Source of the DNA: Zeimonas arvi | GTDB lineage: Bacteria; Pseudomonadota; Gammaproteobacteria; Burkholderiales; Burkholderiaceae_E | Length of the DNA stretch: 64,000 bases | Assembly: GCF_008039575.1 (NCBI RefSeq) | Contig: NZ_VDUY01000002.1 | Coordinates: 496,001-560,000 of the forward strand | Reading direction: 5' to 3' | Part shown: positions 26,506 to 34,492 of the stretch, in pieces | Layout: every line of letters begins with the position of its first letter | Position numbering within the stretch: position 1 is the first letter of the stretch | Position numbers and translations under genes: made by a program | The notes under the pieces: model-generated | Databases searched by the model: none | What the model was told of the DNA's origin: nothing | The model's input: only the letters and a program-made list of their open reading frames with translations

Positions 26506-27680
26506 GCTGCGCTCCAGAGTTTGATCGAGTCGGCGAAGGTCCCGGACTGCTCCCGGATCGGCGCCATCTGTCCCGTGTTCTCCGCGTACTTGAAGGCGGT
26601 GGACGGCACGCCGTGCTTGGCCAGGACGTCCTGCAGCATCGGGCGCTCGAGCAGGGCCGGGTCGCAGAAGGACGGCGCCGCGAACACCACGCCCTCGGCT
26701 GCCGCGTTCTTCACCTGCCTGAGCAGGTACTGGCCCTTGTCCTCGCGACGGGCGTCGTACTTGGCCGCAGTGGAAGCCGACCGGTGCAGGAAGGCCTTCG
26801 ACAGCTCCTCGAGCGGCTTGCCGTCGACAGGCACGTCGTCGAGCAGCCAGCGCGTGACCAGCATGAAGTCGTCGTCGACGATGTAGCAGCCGGAAAGCTC
26901 GATCGACTTGATCAGGCCGAGCGGCGGCTGCTCGCAGAACGAGCCGTTCATCACGATGCGGGCGTTGTCGCGCATCGGCCGGGGCACGGCGTCGGTCGCG
27001 GCGATGTACTCGCGCACGAGCCGCGTGTGTTCCTCCGGCGGCAGGACCATGCCCGCGCGCAGCACCAGGTACACCTCGGAGGTCGGCGCCTGCCAGGGCT
27101 TGGCCGCGCGGTAGGCGTAGAGCTCGCGCACGGCCGCCCGGTTGTCGTTGTAGACAGCGATCGAGGCGTTGAGCTCGGCGTCGGTGACCGGCGCGCCGCG
27201 CAGCTCGCCGAGGTCGCGCCGCAGGATCTCGAGCTCCTCGACGTAGAACCTGCCGCCCACCTCGTCCTGGTAGTTCTGCGGCACGTCGAAGTAGCGGACG
27301 TACTTGTCCTTGAACATCAGCTGCCACATGCCCGAGAGATTGCGGATCACGTCGCAGATCGACGGGAACAGCATCCCGTCGAGGCAGTCCAGCCGGCCGG
27401 TGAGGCCGAGCTCGATCGTCGAGCGGGGAATCCTGCAGATGTAGCTCTGGTAGTAGGCGTCGCCCTGGATCACTTCGAGCTGGTCGCCGCCCCCCAGGAT
27501 GCCCACCGGGAGCATCCCGGCGGCGTGCACCAGCTCCCGGGGCACGTACACCGGCATGTAGCCGATGGCCTTGCGCCCCGGCGCGGCGGCCTTCCACGCC
27601 TTCACCGCATTGAAATCGAGATCCTCGAACAGGGCCTGGCAGCGATCGACGATCTGCTGCGCGCTTCGCGGGTCGTTCAT
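26502..27680 (-). CDS. bcrC: Benzoyl-CoA reductase subunit C (gamma)
   Basis: A 392-residue HgdB-family subunit, first gene of bcrCBAD-fdx. Typical stretches are [20 protein letters not shown] and [19 protein letters not shown], with a cysteine in each cluster region ([33 protein letters not shown]). I chose ATG 27680 because GGGAG lies 8 bases ahead; ATG 27695 and 27794 are in frame but have no comparable RBS. Thauera BcrC is 386 residues, close to this length. The promoter lies about 130 bases upstream. Confidence 0.9.
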   Translation of the reverse strand: MNDPRSAQQIVDRCQALFEDLDFNAVKAWKAAAPGRKAIGYMPVYVPRELVHAAGMLPVGILGGGDQLEVIQGDAYYQSYICRIPRSTIELGLTGRLDCLDGMLFPSICDVIRNLSGMWQLMFKDKYVRYFDVPQNYQDEVGGRFYVEELEILRRDLGELRGAPVTDAELNASIAVYNDNRAAVRELYAYRAAKPWQAPTSEVYLVLRAGMVLPPEEHTRLVREYIAATDAVPRPMRDNARIVMNGSFCEQPPLGLIKSIELSGCYIVDDDFMLVTRWLLDDVPVDGKPLEELSKAFLHRSASTAAKYDARREDKGQYLLRQVKNAAAEGVVFAAPSFCDPALLERPMLQDVLAKHGVPSTAFKYAENTGQMAPIREQSGTFADSIKLWSAA

Positions 27681-27811
27681 CGACGATGCTCCCATGATTT
27701 GCTCGCGTCCTGCGGCCGTGGCCGCTCGCCGCGTGTCTTCCTCCGTGCCTGACCGCCTTCGGCCGCCGGCGCCGGCCCTTTCGGTGTTGACCATCGGGGC
27801 TTGCCGTGATT

Positions 27812-27830
27812 ATTCTAGTATTGCGGTACC
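27812..27830 (-). promoter_or_regulatory. Palindromic operator abutting a TAGAAT -10 of bcrC
   Basis: On the minus strand the sequence reads GGTACCGCAATACT followed directly by AGAAT, so the palindrome (27817-27830) abuts or overlaps a TAGAAT hexamer at 27812-27817. The same layout, operator then AGAAT, is seen at livK. The inner part matches the hemerythrin site in CGCAATAC. Occupancy would block bcr transcription. The start point would be near 27805, about 125 bases before the bcrC ATG. Confidence 0.55.
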
Positions 27831-27880
27831 GAATTACGTATTTGTGGATCGGATGCTGACGCAAAGACCCGTCCCGGACC

Positions 27881-27894
27881 TTGATCTGCGTCAA
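27881..27894. promoter_or_regulatory. FNR/Anr-type box between bcrC and korA
   Basis: TTGATCTGCGTCAA matches the FNR consensus in both half-sites with one change (GTCAA). It lies in the 268-base divergent region. If the TAGAAT at 27812-27817 is the bcr -10, the box is centred near -82.5, a class I FNR position; for korA it lies about 61 bases before the ATG and a class II start would leave only about 20 bases of leader, with no convincing -10. It could serve both operons. The rest of the gap holds nothing else that I can identify. Confidence 0.65.
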
Positions 27895-27948
27895 ATCCGG
27901 AGGGGCATGCGCCGCGTCGCAACACGACCGCCCGGAGGAGGGCTACAG

Positions 27949-29739
27949 ATGGAAACCGCCTCGACGAAGGACCGACCGACGCCGCGACCGGAACCGACCC
28001 CGGGCGCGGCGCCACGGTCGACAGGCAGCCTGTCGATCGCCCTGGCAGGCAGCGGGGGAAGCGGCGTGATGACCGCCGGCAACCTGCTGCTCGACGCGGC
28101 TGCGCGCGCCGGCCTGTACGGCCTGATGGTCCGCACCAGCGGCCCTCAGATTCGCGGCGGCGAAGCCGCCGCCCTGCTCAGGCTCTCCGAAGCGCCCACC
28201 GAATCGCTCGACGACGCCTTCCACCTGCTGCTCGCGATCGACTGGCAGAACATCCATCGCTTCGCCGACGAGATCCCGATGCGGCCGGCCGGCCTGCTGC
28301 TGGGCGATGCCGACGAGGGCGAGCCGCCGGCGGTCTTCCTGGCCGGCGGGGCGCGCTTCGTCTCGCTGCCGCTCAAGAAGACTGCCAAGGCGATCCGCGG
28401 CGCCTGGACCAACATGCTCGCGCTCGGCGTGGCGGGTGCGCTGGCCGGCATCCCCCGCGACGCGCTCGAGGCCGCGGTGCGCGCCTCGTGGCGGCGCGAG
28501 GCCTCGGGGCTGGATGCGAACCTCGAGGCGCTGCGCGCCGGCATCGAAGCGGCGGATGCGATCGATCGCGAGCGCGTGCCGCGCATCGACGCAGGCGCGC
28601 ACGCGCGAAACGGTCGCTGGCTGCTCAGCGGGAACGAAGGCGCCGGGCTCGGCGCCCTGCGCGGCGGCATCCGGTTCGTGGCGGCCTACCCGATCACCCC
28701 CGCGACCGAGATGCTCGAATGGATGGCGCCTGCGCTGACGCGGATCGGCGGCACCCTGCTGCAGGCCGAGGACGAGCTGGCGTCGATCAACATGGCGATC
28801 GGCGCCTCCTTCGGCGGCGTGCCCTCGCTGACCGCCACCGCGGGTCCCGGGCTGTCGCTGATGGCCGAAGGCATCGGGCTTGCCGTCAGCGCGGAGGTGC
28901 CGGTCGTCATCGTCGACGTGATGCGCGGCGGGCCCTCCACCGGCATCCCCGCCAAGAGCGAGCAGAGCGACCTCTCCTTTGCCGTAGGTGGCCTGCACGG
29001 CGACGCCCCGCGCCTGGTCCTGGCCCCCACCTCGATCACCGACTGCGTGGCGACGACCCAGTGGGCGGTGACGCTCGCGGAAGCGACCCAGGCGCCGGCC
29101 ATCGTCCTGTCCGACCAGTTCATGGGGCAGTCGCGTGCGATCGTCGACCGGCCGGCCGATCCCGGCTTCGTCGCGCACCGCCTGGTGGCGCAGGCGGACG
29201 CTCCAGGCTTCAAGCGCTACCGCGACACCGAATCCGGCGTGTCGCCGATGGCGATCCCGGGCACGCCCGGCACGGTCTACACCGCGGACGGGCTCGAGAA
29301 GTCCGAGGCAGGCATTCCCAGCAGCCAGGCGCGCGACCACGCGATCCAGCTCGACAAGCGCGAGCGCAAGCTGCGCCGTCACGACTACGGTCGCTGGTGG
29401 GCCGATGTCGAAGGCGCCGGCGACGCGGCGATCCTCACCTTCGGCTCGGTGACCGGCGTGGCGCGCGAAGCCCTCGCCCGCCTCGCCGGGCAAGGCATGG
29501 CGCTGCGGCTCGTCGCGCTGCGCCTGCTCGCGCCGGCGCTGCCCGAGCGCCTCGCGCAGGCCCTGGAAGGCGTTTCCAGCGTCCTGGTGGTCGAACAGAA
29601 CCACTCCGCGCAGCTCTTTCGCTACCTCAGGGCGATGTACGACCTGCCGGGCAAGCCGGCGAGCTTCCATCGTCCCGGCCCCCTGCCGATCCGGCCCGGC
29701 GAGCTCGCCGACGCCATCCTCGAATGGAGAAACCGATGA
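27949..29739 (+). CDS. korA: 2-Oxoacid:ferredoxin oxidoreductase, fused gamma-alpha subunit
   Basis: A 596-residue protein with an N-terminal gamma domain (ALAGSGGSGVMTAGNLLLDA, RTSGPQIRGGEAAALLRLSE; about residues 25-210) fused to the alpha domain (FVAAYPITPATEMLEWMAPA onward). This two-subunit layout is that of KorAB from Thauera aromatica, which oxidises 2-oxoglutarate and reduces the ferredoxin feeding benzoyl-CoA reductase. GGAGGAG at 27934-27940 supports the ATG at 27949. It overlaps korB by ATGA. Pyruvate or another oxoacid is possible as substrate; position next to bcr favours the electron-supply role. Confidence 0.85.
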   Translation: METASTKDRPTPRPEPTPGAAPRSTGSLSIALAGSGGSGVMTAGNLLLDAAARAGLYGLMVRTSGPQIRGGEAAALLRLSEAPTESLDDAFHLLLAIDWQNIHRFADEIPMRPAGLLLGDADEGEPPAVFLAGGARFVSLPLKKTAKAIRGAWTNMLALGVAGALAGIPRDALEAAVRASWRREASGLDANLEALRAGIEAADAIDRERVPRIDAGAHARNGRWLLSGNEGAGLGALRGGIRFVAAYPITPATEMLEWMAPALTRIGGTLLQAEDELASINMAIGASFGGVPSLTATAGPGLSLMAEGIGLAVSAEVPVVIVDVMRGGPSTGIPAKSEQSDLSFAVGGLHGDAPRLVLAPTSITDCVATTQWAVTLAEATQAPAIVLSDQFMGQSRAIVDRPADPGFVAHRLVAQADAPGFKRYRDTESGVSPMAIPGTPGTVYTADGLEKSEAGIPSSQARDHAIQLDKRERKLRRHDYGRWWADVEGAGDAAILTFGSVTGVAREALARLAGQGMALRLVALRLLAPALPERLAQALEGVSSVLVVEQNHSAQLFRYLRAMYDLPGKPASFHRPGPLPIRPGELADAILEWRNR

Positions 29740-30590
29740 CCCCGCTCGCGACCGCCGAAGCCGCAGCGCCCTGCGCGCCGCTGACCGCCCAGGACTACAA
29801 GTCAGACTACAAGCCCATCTGGTGCCCGGGTTGCGGCGACTACACGGTGCTGTCGTCGGTCACCAAGGCCCTGGCCATGCTGCAGCTGCGGCCCGAGAAC
29901 GTGGCCGTGGTCTCGGGCATCGGCTGCTCTTCCCGCATACCGGCCTACACCGCCTGCTACGGCTTCCACGGCGTGCACGGCCGCTCCCTTGCCGCGGCGA
30001 CCGGGCTCAAGGTCGCCCGGCCCGACCTGACCGTGCTGGTGGCCAGCGGCGACGGGGACGGTTACTCGATCGGCGGCAACCACTTCCTGCACGCCTGCCG
30101 GCGCAACGTCGACCTCACCTACGTGGTGATGGACAACCACGTCTACGGCATGACCAAGGGCCAGCCCTCGCCGACGACCGAGCCCGACTGGGACTCGAAG
30201 CTGGCGCCCGGCGGCACCGGGCTGCGCAGCTTCCATCCGCTGGTCATCGCGCTGGCCTCGGGCGCGAACTTCGTCGCGCGCGCGTTCTCCGGCGACCCGA
30301 ACGGCACGGCCGACATCCTGGCGCAGGCGATCCGCCATCCCGGCTTCTCCTTCGTCGAGATCCTCAGCCCCTGCGTGACCTTCCGGCCGGAGCAGCGCGG
30401 CTGGAAGGAGCGCGTGCACGCCGCGCCGGTGGAGGCCACCGACGACCCGGCGCGCGCGGCCCGGCGGATCATGACCGACGACGGCTTCAACCTGGGCGTG
30501 CTCTACGCCGGCGACCGGCCGGCGTACCCGCCGCCGGCACGCGCGGCGAGCGCAACGGTGGCCGACCTCGAAACGGAGTTCGCGCCATGA
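29736..30590 (+). CDS. korB: 2-Oxoacid:ferredoxin oxidoreductase, beta subunit
   Basis: A 284-residue TPP-binding beta subunit. The cluster and TPP motifs are PIWCPGCGDYTVL, VSGIGCSSRIPAYTACYGFH, VASGDGDGYSIGGNHFLHA and MDNHVYGMTKGQPSPTT. The start at 29736 uses GGAG six bases upstream and overlaps the korA stop; ATG 29724 would add four residues. There is no fused ferredoxin domain, consistent with use of the separate Fdx. The end overlaps the rubrerythrin-like gene by ATGA. Confidence 0.87.
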   Translation: MTPLATAEAAAPCAPLTAQDYKSDYKPIWCPGCGDYTVLSSVTKALAMLQLRPENVAVVSGIGCSSRIPAYTACYGFHGVHGRSLAAATGLKVARPDLTVLVASGDGDGYSIGGNHFLHACRRNVDLTYVVMDNHVYGMTKGQPSPTTEPDWDSKLAPGGTGLRSFHPLVIALASGANFVARAFSGDPNGTADILAQAIRHPGFSFVEILSPCVTFRPEQRGWKERVHAAPVEATDDPARAARRIMTDDGFNLGVLYAGDRPAYPPPARAASATVADLETEFAP

Positions 30591-31108
30591 ATCCGAGCCG
30601 CCCCGTTCCGCCCGCCTCGCTCGACGCCCTGATGCGCCAGGCCTACACGATGGAAATCGATGCGCGCATGCGCTACACGGACCTGGCCGACGCGATGGAA
30701 ACCCACAACAACCGCGAGGTCGCGGCGCTGTTTCGCAAGATGGCCGAGGTGGAGGCGCGCCACGCGGCCCGGATCCTCACGCAGATGGGCTGGCCGGCGC
30801 CGCCGGCGCCCGAGCCGATCGCCTGGCACGGGTTCGAGGCGCCGGAAACGGTTCCGGTCGACGAGGTGCACTACCTGATGCGGCCCTGGCATGCGCTGGC
30901 GCTGGCGCTGGCCGGGGAAGAGCGCGCGGAGCGCTTCTTCGCGGCCATCGCCGACACCGCGGCCGACGACGCCATCCGGGCGGCCGCGATCGAACTGAGG
31001 GACGAGGAGCGCGAGCATGTCGCGCTGATCGCCCGCTGGATGGAGAAGGTGCCGAAGCCGCAGGCCGACTGGGCCGAAGACCCGGATCCGCCGCGCTACA
31101 CGGATTGA
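30587..31108 (+). CDS. Rubrerythrin-like ferritin-fold protein
   Basis: A 173-residue ferritin-like protein with two diiron helix pairs: EIDARMRYTDLADAMETHNN and KMAEVEARHAARIL in the first half, LAGEERAERFFAAIAD and LRDEEREHVALIARWM in the second. The Glu/Glu-x-x-His patterns are those of rubrerythrins, but the C-terminal rubredoxin domain is missing. Related proteins remove peroxide or protect strict anaerobic enzymes. Translational coupling to korB suggests it protects the oxygen-sensitive oxidoreductase or benzoyl-CoA reductase. Confidence 0.75.
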   Translation: MNPSRPVPPASLDALMRQAYTMEIDARMRYTDLADAMETHNNREVAALFRKMAEVEARHAARILTQMGWPAPPAPEPIAWHGFEAPETVPVDEVHYLMRPWHALALALAGEERAERFFAAIADTAADDAIRAAAIELRDEEREHVALIARWMEKVPKPQADWAEDPDPPRYTD

Positions 31109-31125
31109 CGGGCTTGACGCCCCGG

Positions 31126-31154
31126 CCGGTCGCGGCCACGATGGCCGCAACCGG
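31126..31154 (+). terminator. Hairpin behind the kor operon
   Basis: CCGGT-C-GCGGCC (31126-31137) pairs with GGCCGC-A-ACCGG (31143-31154) around a 5-base loop: 11 pairs with one internal mismatch. It lies 17 bases behind the rubrerythrin stop and ahead of the phasin gene. There is no T run, so it may be a pause or RNA-stability element rather than a strong terminator. Confidence 0.45.
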
Positions 31155-31233
31155 GCCGCGCGCATCGCCGCACGGCCAGGGATCCGAGTGCAACCCTTCC
31201 GCGCCTCGGCGCGGGGCAGATCAGGAGACCGCC

Positions 31234-31746
31234 ATGGCCAGCAAGCCCCCCGGAACCGAGCAATTCCAGAAGATGCAGCGCGAGGCGATCGACGCCTCGA
31301 GCGCGGCCGCTGCCAAGACCCTGGAAGGCTTCCAGAAGCTCGCCGCGCTGAACATGCAGACCGCCCGGACAGCGCTCGAGCAGTCCACCGAGCAGATCGA
31401 GGCGCTGCTGTCCGCGCGCGACGCGAAAACGCTGGCCGATCTGGTGACCAGCATGGCGAAGCTCTCCCCCGAGCAGTTCTCGGCCTATGCGAAGGCGGTC
31501 TACGCCATCTCCAGCGAGACCGGCACCGACATCGCGAGCATGGTCCAGAAACAGATCGCCGACAGCAACGCCAAGCTGGCCGCCGCGGTCGAGGCGCTCG
31601 CGAAGACCGCGCCCGCGGGCATGCCCAACGCCAACGACTTCATCACCCAGAGCATGAATGCTGCGAAGTCGGCCTACGAACAGATGCAGGCGGCCGCACA
31701 GCAGTTCGCGCAGTCGGCCGGCGCGGGCAAGGCCGGCAAGCGCTGA
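31234..31746 (+). CDS. phaP: Phasin family protein
   Basis: A 170-residue phasin that coats polyhydroxyalkanoate granules. The sequence is nearly all helix: EQFQKMQREAIDASSAAAAK, then QTARTALEQSTEQIEALLSA, VYAISSETGTDIASMVQKQI, with an Ala/Gly/Lys tail (AGAGKAGKR) as in betaproteobacterial PhaP. An RBS (CAGGAGA) precedes the ATG. It points to storage of acetyl-CoA from aromatic breakdown as polyhydroxybutyrate. It stands alone, probably with its own promoter in the 125-base gap. Confidence 0.85.
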   Translation: MASKPPGTEQFQKMQREAIDASSAAAAKTLEGFQKLAALNMQTARTALEQSTEQIEALLSARDAKTLADLVTSMAKLSPEQFSAYAKAVYAISSETGTDIASMVQKQIADSNAKLAAAVEALAKTAPAGMPNANDFITQSMNAAKSAYEQMQAAAQQFAQSAGAGKAGKR

Positions 31747-31792
31747 TCCGGACCGCCCGGGCGGAGCCGGAATCCCGGGCATCGAGGCTGCA

Positions 31793-32848
31793 TTGCGAGC
31801 CGGGCCACGCCGCGCGGCGCGCGAAAGAAGGCCGGCGCCCGGCGTTTCGCGCCCGCTCGCCGCGACGCTGTGCGCGGTCGCCCTCGGCCTGGCCGCCACC
31901 GGATGCGCGAGCGTCGGGCCTCGTGCGGCCGTCGAGCCTGCGTCGTCGCTTCCGAGCCTCGCGCCGACCGACGCCGCCCCGCAAGTCGGCGCGGCCGCCA
32001 CCGGCGCGACGGGCACTGCCGGCGCGGGCGCTGCGAGCGCGCCCCGCGCGGACGCCAGGCTCGATCGCCGCCGGCGGCTGCTGACCAACACCGTCATCGC
32101 CGGCGCCGGGATCGCGGTGCTCGCCTACGGCGGGAACAAGTGGTGGGGCGACGGCGTGAGCGGCGACTTCCGCACCCAGTACGAAGGATGGTTCGGGCGG
32201 GACACCCGCTACGGCGGCGCCGACAAGCTGGGCCACGCCTACTCGAACTACCTCGGCACCCGGTTGCTCACCTGGACCTTCGAGGGCCTCGGCCACGACC
32301 CGGAGCGGGCGCGCCGGCTGGCCTTCTACACCACGCTGGGCACCTTCACCGCGGTCGAGGTCATCGACGGCTTCGCGAAGGGCTGGGCCTTCAGCAAGGA
32401 AGACGCGCTGATGAACCTCGCCGGCGCCGGGATCGGCTACCTGTCGGACAAGCATCCGGGCTTCGACGACCTGGTGGACCTCAGGCTGCAGTACCGCCCC
32501 TCGACCACCGGAAGCACCAAGAGCGCCTGGGATCCGCTGGCCGACTACGGCGGACAGACCTGGATCCTCGCGATCAAGGGCAGCGGCATCGCGCGCCTGC
32601 GCAACCGCAAGCCGTGGCGATACCTCGAACTGGCCATCGGTTACAACGCCCGCGGCTTCGAGGATCCTGCCTTTCCCGAGGCGCGCAGCCGGCGGCTCTA
32701 CCTCGGCATCTCGCTGAACCTGTCGCGCCTCCTCGACGACACCGTGTTCCGCGAACGCCGCGACAGCCGCATCCGGCGAATCGTCAACGGCACGCTGGAG
32801 TTCGTGCAGGTGCCGGGGACGGCGGCCTACCACACGCACCGCTTCTGA
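31793..32848 (+). CDS. DUF2279-domain putative lipoprotein
   Basis: A protein of about 350 residues. The N terminus has a hydrophobic stretch ending LGLAATGCAS, a likely lipobox, then a low-complexity Ala/Gly/Thr spacer. The following domain (LTNTVIAGAGIAVLAYGGNK, GGADKLGHAYSNYLGTRLL, ALMNLAGAGIGYLSDKHPGF) fits DUF2279, a periplasmic family of unknown role. The start is not clear: the frame has no ATG close to the signal sequence, and TTG 31793 is my best guess. No operon partner is visible. Confidence 0.6.
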   Translation: MRAGPRRAARERRPAPGVSRPLAATLCAVALGLAATGCASVGPRAAVEPASSLPSLAPTDAAPQVGAAATGATGTAGAGAASAPRADARLDRRRRLLTNTVIAGAGIAVLAYGGNKWWGDGVSGDFRTQYEGWFGRDTRYGGADKLGHAYSNYLGTRLLTWTFEGLGHDPERARRLAFYTTLGTFTAVEVIDGFAKGWAFSKEDALMNLAGAGIGYLSDKHPGFDDLVDLRLQYRPSTTGSTKSAWDPLADYGGQTWILAIKGSGIARLRNRKPWRYLELAIGYNARGFEDPAFPEARSRRLYLGISLNLSRLLDDTVFRERRDSRIRRIVNGTLEFVQVPGTAAYHTHRF

Positions 32849-32927
32849 TCGCGCACGCCTCTCGCGGGGCGCGCCGCCCCCGAGCCCGCGGCAACTTCGG
32901 CAATCCGCGCCCGGCACGCTCCGCGTT

Positions 32928-32985
32928 GGTGCACTCGCCTCGCCCGGGCTTCCGATCGGAACCCCTCGCGAGCCTCGATGGTGCA
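32928..32985 (+). promoter_or_regulatory. Two NtrC-like half-sites upstream of the cyanate operon
   Basis: GGTGCA occurs at 32928-32933 and again at 32980-32985. NtrC sites have the form TGCACC-N5-GGTGCA; the left partner of the first copy (CGCTCC at 32917-32922) matches four of six positions, that of the second only three. They lie about 150 and 100 bases before the predicted sigma-54 start, the usual enhancer distance. The 250-base gap between the DUF2279 gene and the binding-protein gene contains these and the sigma-54 promoter only. Confidence 0.4.
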
Positions 32986-33049
32986 TCCGGGCGCCGCCGA
33001 GAGGATCCGGGCTCGGCGAGCCCCCCTGACGAGCGCCGGCTCAGCGCGC

Positions 33050-33065
33050 TGGCACGAATGCTGCA
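33050..33065 (+). promoter_or_regulatory. Sigma-54 promoter of the cyanate uptake/cyanase operon
   Basis: TGGCACGAATGCTGCA matches the -24/-12 consensus TGGCAC-N5-TTGCA with one change. The GG at 33051-33052 and GC at 33063-33064 are 12 bases apart, as required. Transcription would start near 33076, ahead of the RBS (GGAGG at about 33088) and ATG 33101. Sigma-54 control fits a nitrogen-scavenging operon. Confidence 0.7.
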
Positions 33066-33100
33066 TCGACTGCTGCAGACCCCTCACGGAGGCCAGCAGC

Positions 33101-34489
33101 ATGCCGATCTTCTCCAACCCCTTCGATTCCTCGATCCGACTCCGCTCGCGCTGCGACTGTGGCCGGCACGCCTCGCACGAGGCGCACGACGCGGAGGCGG
33201 CGGCCGCCGCGCGACTCGCCGAGACCTCTGCCTCGGACGACAGCCGCTACGAGCGTGTCGTCGAGCAGGCAGTGATGCGCGCGCTCTTTCCGGACGACGA
33301 AATGCGCCGCCGCTTCCTGAACGCGGTGGGCGCAGGCACCGCCGCCGCGGCGATCTCCACCTTCTTCCCGCTCGGCGCCGCCAAGGAAGCCTTCGCGCAG
33401 GGCGCCGGCAAGCTCGAGAAGACGAAGCTCACGGTCGGCTTCATCCCGATCACCTGCGCCACGCCGATCATCATGGCGCACCCGATGGGCTTCTACACGA
33501 AGCACGGTCTCGACGTCGAGGTGGTGAAGACCGCGGGCTGGGCGCTGATCCGCGACAAGACCCTGAACAAGGAGTACGACGCCGCGCACATGCTGTCGCC
33601 GATGCCCCTGGCGATCTCGCTCGGCGTAGGCTCGGCGGCCACGCCCTACACGATGCCCGTGGTCGAGAACATCAACGGCCAGGCGATCACCCTCTCGATG
33701 AAGCACAAGGGCAAGCGCGACCCGAGGCAGTGGAGGGGCTTTCGCTTCGGCGTGCCCTTCGACTACTCGATGCACGCCTACCTGCTGCGCTATTACGTGG
33801 CCGAGGCCGGGCTGGATCCCGACCAGGACATCCAGATCCGTTCGGTGCCGCCCCCCGAGATGGTGGCCAACCTGCGCGCCGACAACCTCGACGGTTTCCT
33901 CGGTCCCGATCCGTTCAACCAGCGGGCCGTCTACGACGGCGTGGGCTTCATCCACCTGCTGACCAAGGAGCTCTGGAACGGCCATCCCTGCTGCGCCTTC
34001 GCTGCCAGCCGCGAGTTCATGGACACCATGCCCAACACCTACACGGCGCTGCTCAAGGCCATCGTCGACGCGACGGCCTACGCGCACAAGCCGGAGAACC
34101 GCAAGGCGATCGCCGCGGCGATCGCGCCGGCGAGCTACCTGAACCAGCCGGTGACCGTGGTCGAGCAGGTGCTCACCGGCACGTATGCCGACGGCCTGGG
34201 CAACGTGAAGAAGGACCCGAGCCGGATCGACTTCGACCCCTTCCCCTGGCACTCGTTCGCGATCTGGATCCTCACGCAGATGAAGCGCTGGGGCCAGCTC
34301 AAGGGCAAGGTCGACTACCAGAAAGTGGCGAGCGAGGTCTTCCTGGCCACCGACGCGGCGCGGCTGATGAAGGAAGCCGGGTTGACGCCGCCAGCCATCA
34401 CCTCGAAGTCCTTTTCGGTCATGGGCAAGGCCTTCGACCCCGCGAAGCCCGACGACTACGTGAACAGCTTCGCGATCCGGAGGACCTGA
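33101..34489 (+). CDS. NrtA/CmpA-type ABC substrate-binding protein, probable cyanate uptake
   Basis: A 462-residue periplasmic binding protein of the nitrate/bicarbonate/cyanate group (KLTVGFIPITCATPIIMAHP, PFDYSMHAYLLRYYVAEAGL). A twin-arginine-like signal, MRRRFLNAVGAGTAAAAIS with cleavage near AFAQ, lies only at residues 68-100; before it is a hydrophilic extension with CDCGRHASHEAHD. The start at 33101 is supported by the RBS and the sigma-54 promoter; ATG 33302 would give a normal signal peptide start. The downstream cyanase gene makes cyanate the likely ligand. Confidence 0.82.
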   Translation: MPIFSNPFDSSIRLRSRCDCGRHASHEAHDAEAAAAARLAETSASDDSRYERVVEQAVMRALFPDDEMRRRFLNAVGAGTAAAAISTFFPLGAAKEAFAQGAGKLEKTKLTVGFIPITCATPIIMAHPMGFYTKHGLDVEVVKTAGWALIRDKTLNKEYDAAHMLSPMPLAISLGVGSAATPYTMPVVENINGQAITLSMKHKGKRDPRQWRGFRFGVPFDYSMHAYLLRYYVAEAGLDPDQDIQIRSVPPPEMVANLRADNLDGFLGPDPFNQRAVYDGVGFIHLLTKELWNGHPCCAFAASREFMDTMPNTYTALLKAIVDATAYAHKPENRKAIAAAIAPASYLNQPVTVVEQVLTGTYADGLGNVKKDPSRIDFDPFPWHSFAIWILTQMKRWGQLKGKVDYQKVASEVFLATDAARLMKEAGLTPPAITSKSFSVMGKAFDPAKPDDYVNSFAIRRT

Positions 34490-34492
34490 ACC

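Noticed and set aside
23840-27680. 2-Hydroxyacyl-CoA dehydratase (HgdABC) instead of benzoyl-CoA reductase
   Set aside because: The presence of two different ATPase subunits (A and D), two catalytic subunits, a dedicated ferredoxin and the C-B-A-D order is specific for Thauera-type benzoyl-CoA reductase.
27949-30590. KorAB as phenylglyoxylate oxidoreductase PadEFGHI
   Set aside because: That enzyme has five subunits including a flavin/Fe-S subunit; here there are two, with the fused gamma-alpha layout of KorAB, beside bcr.
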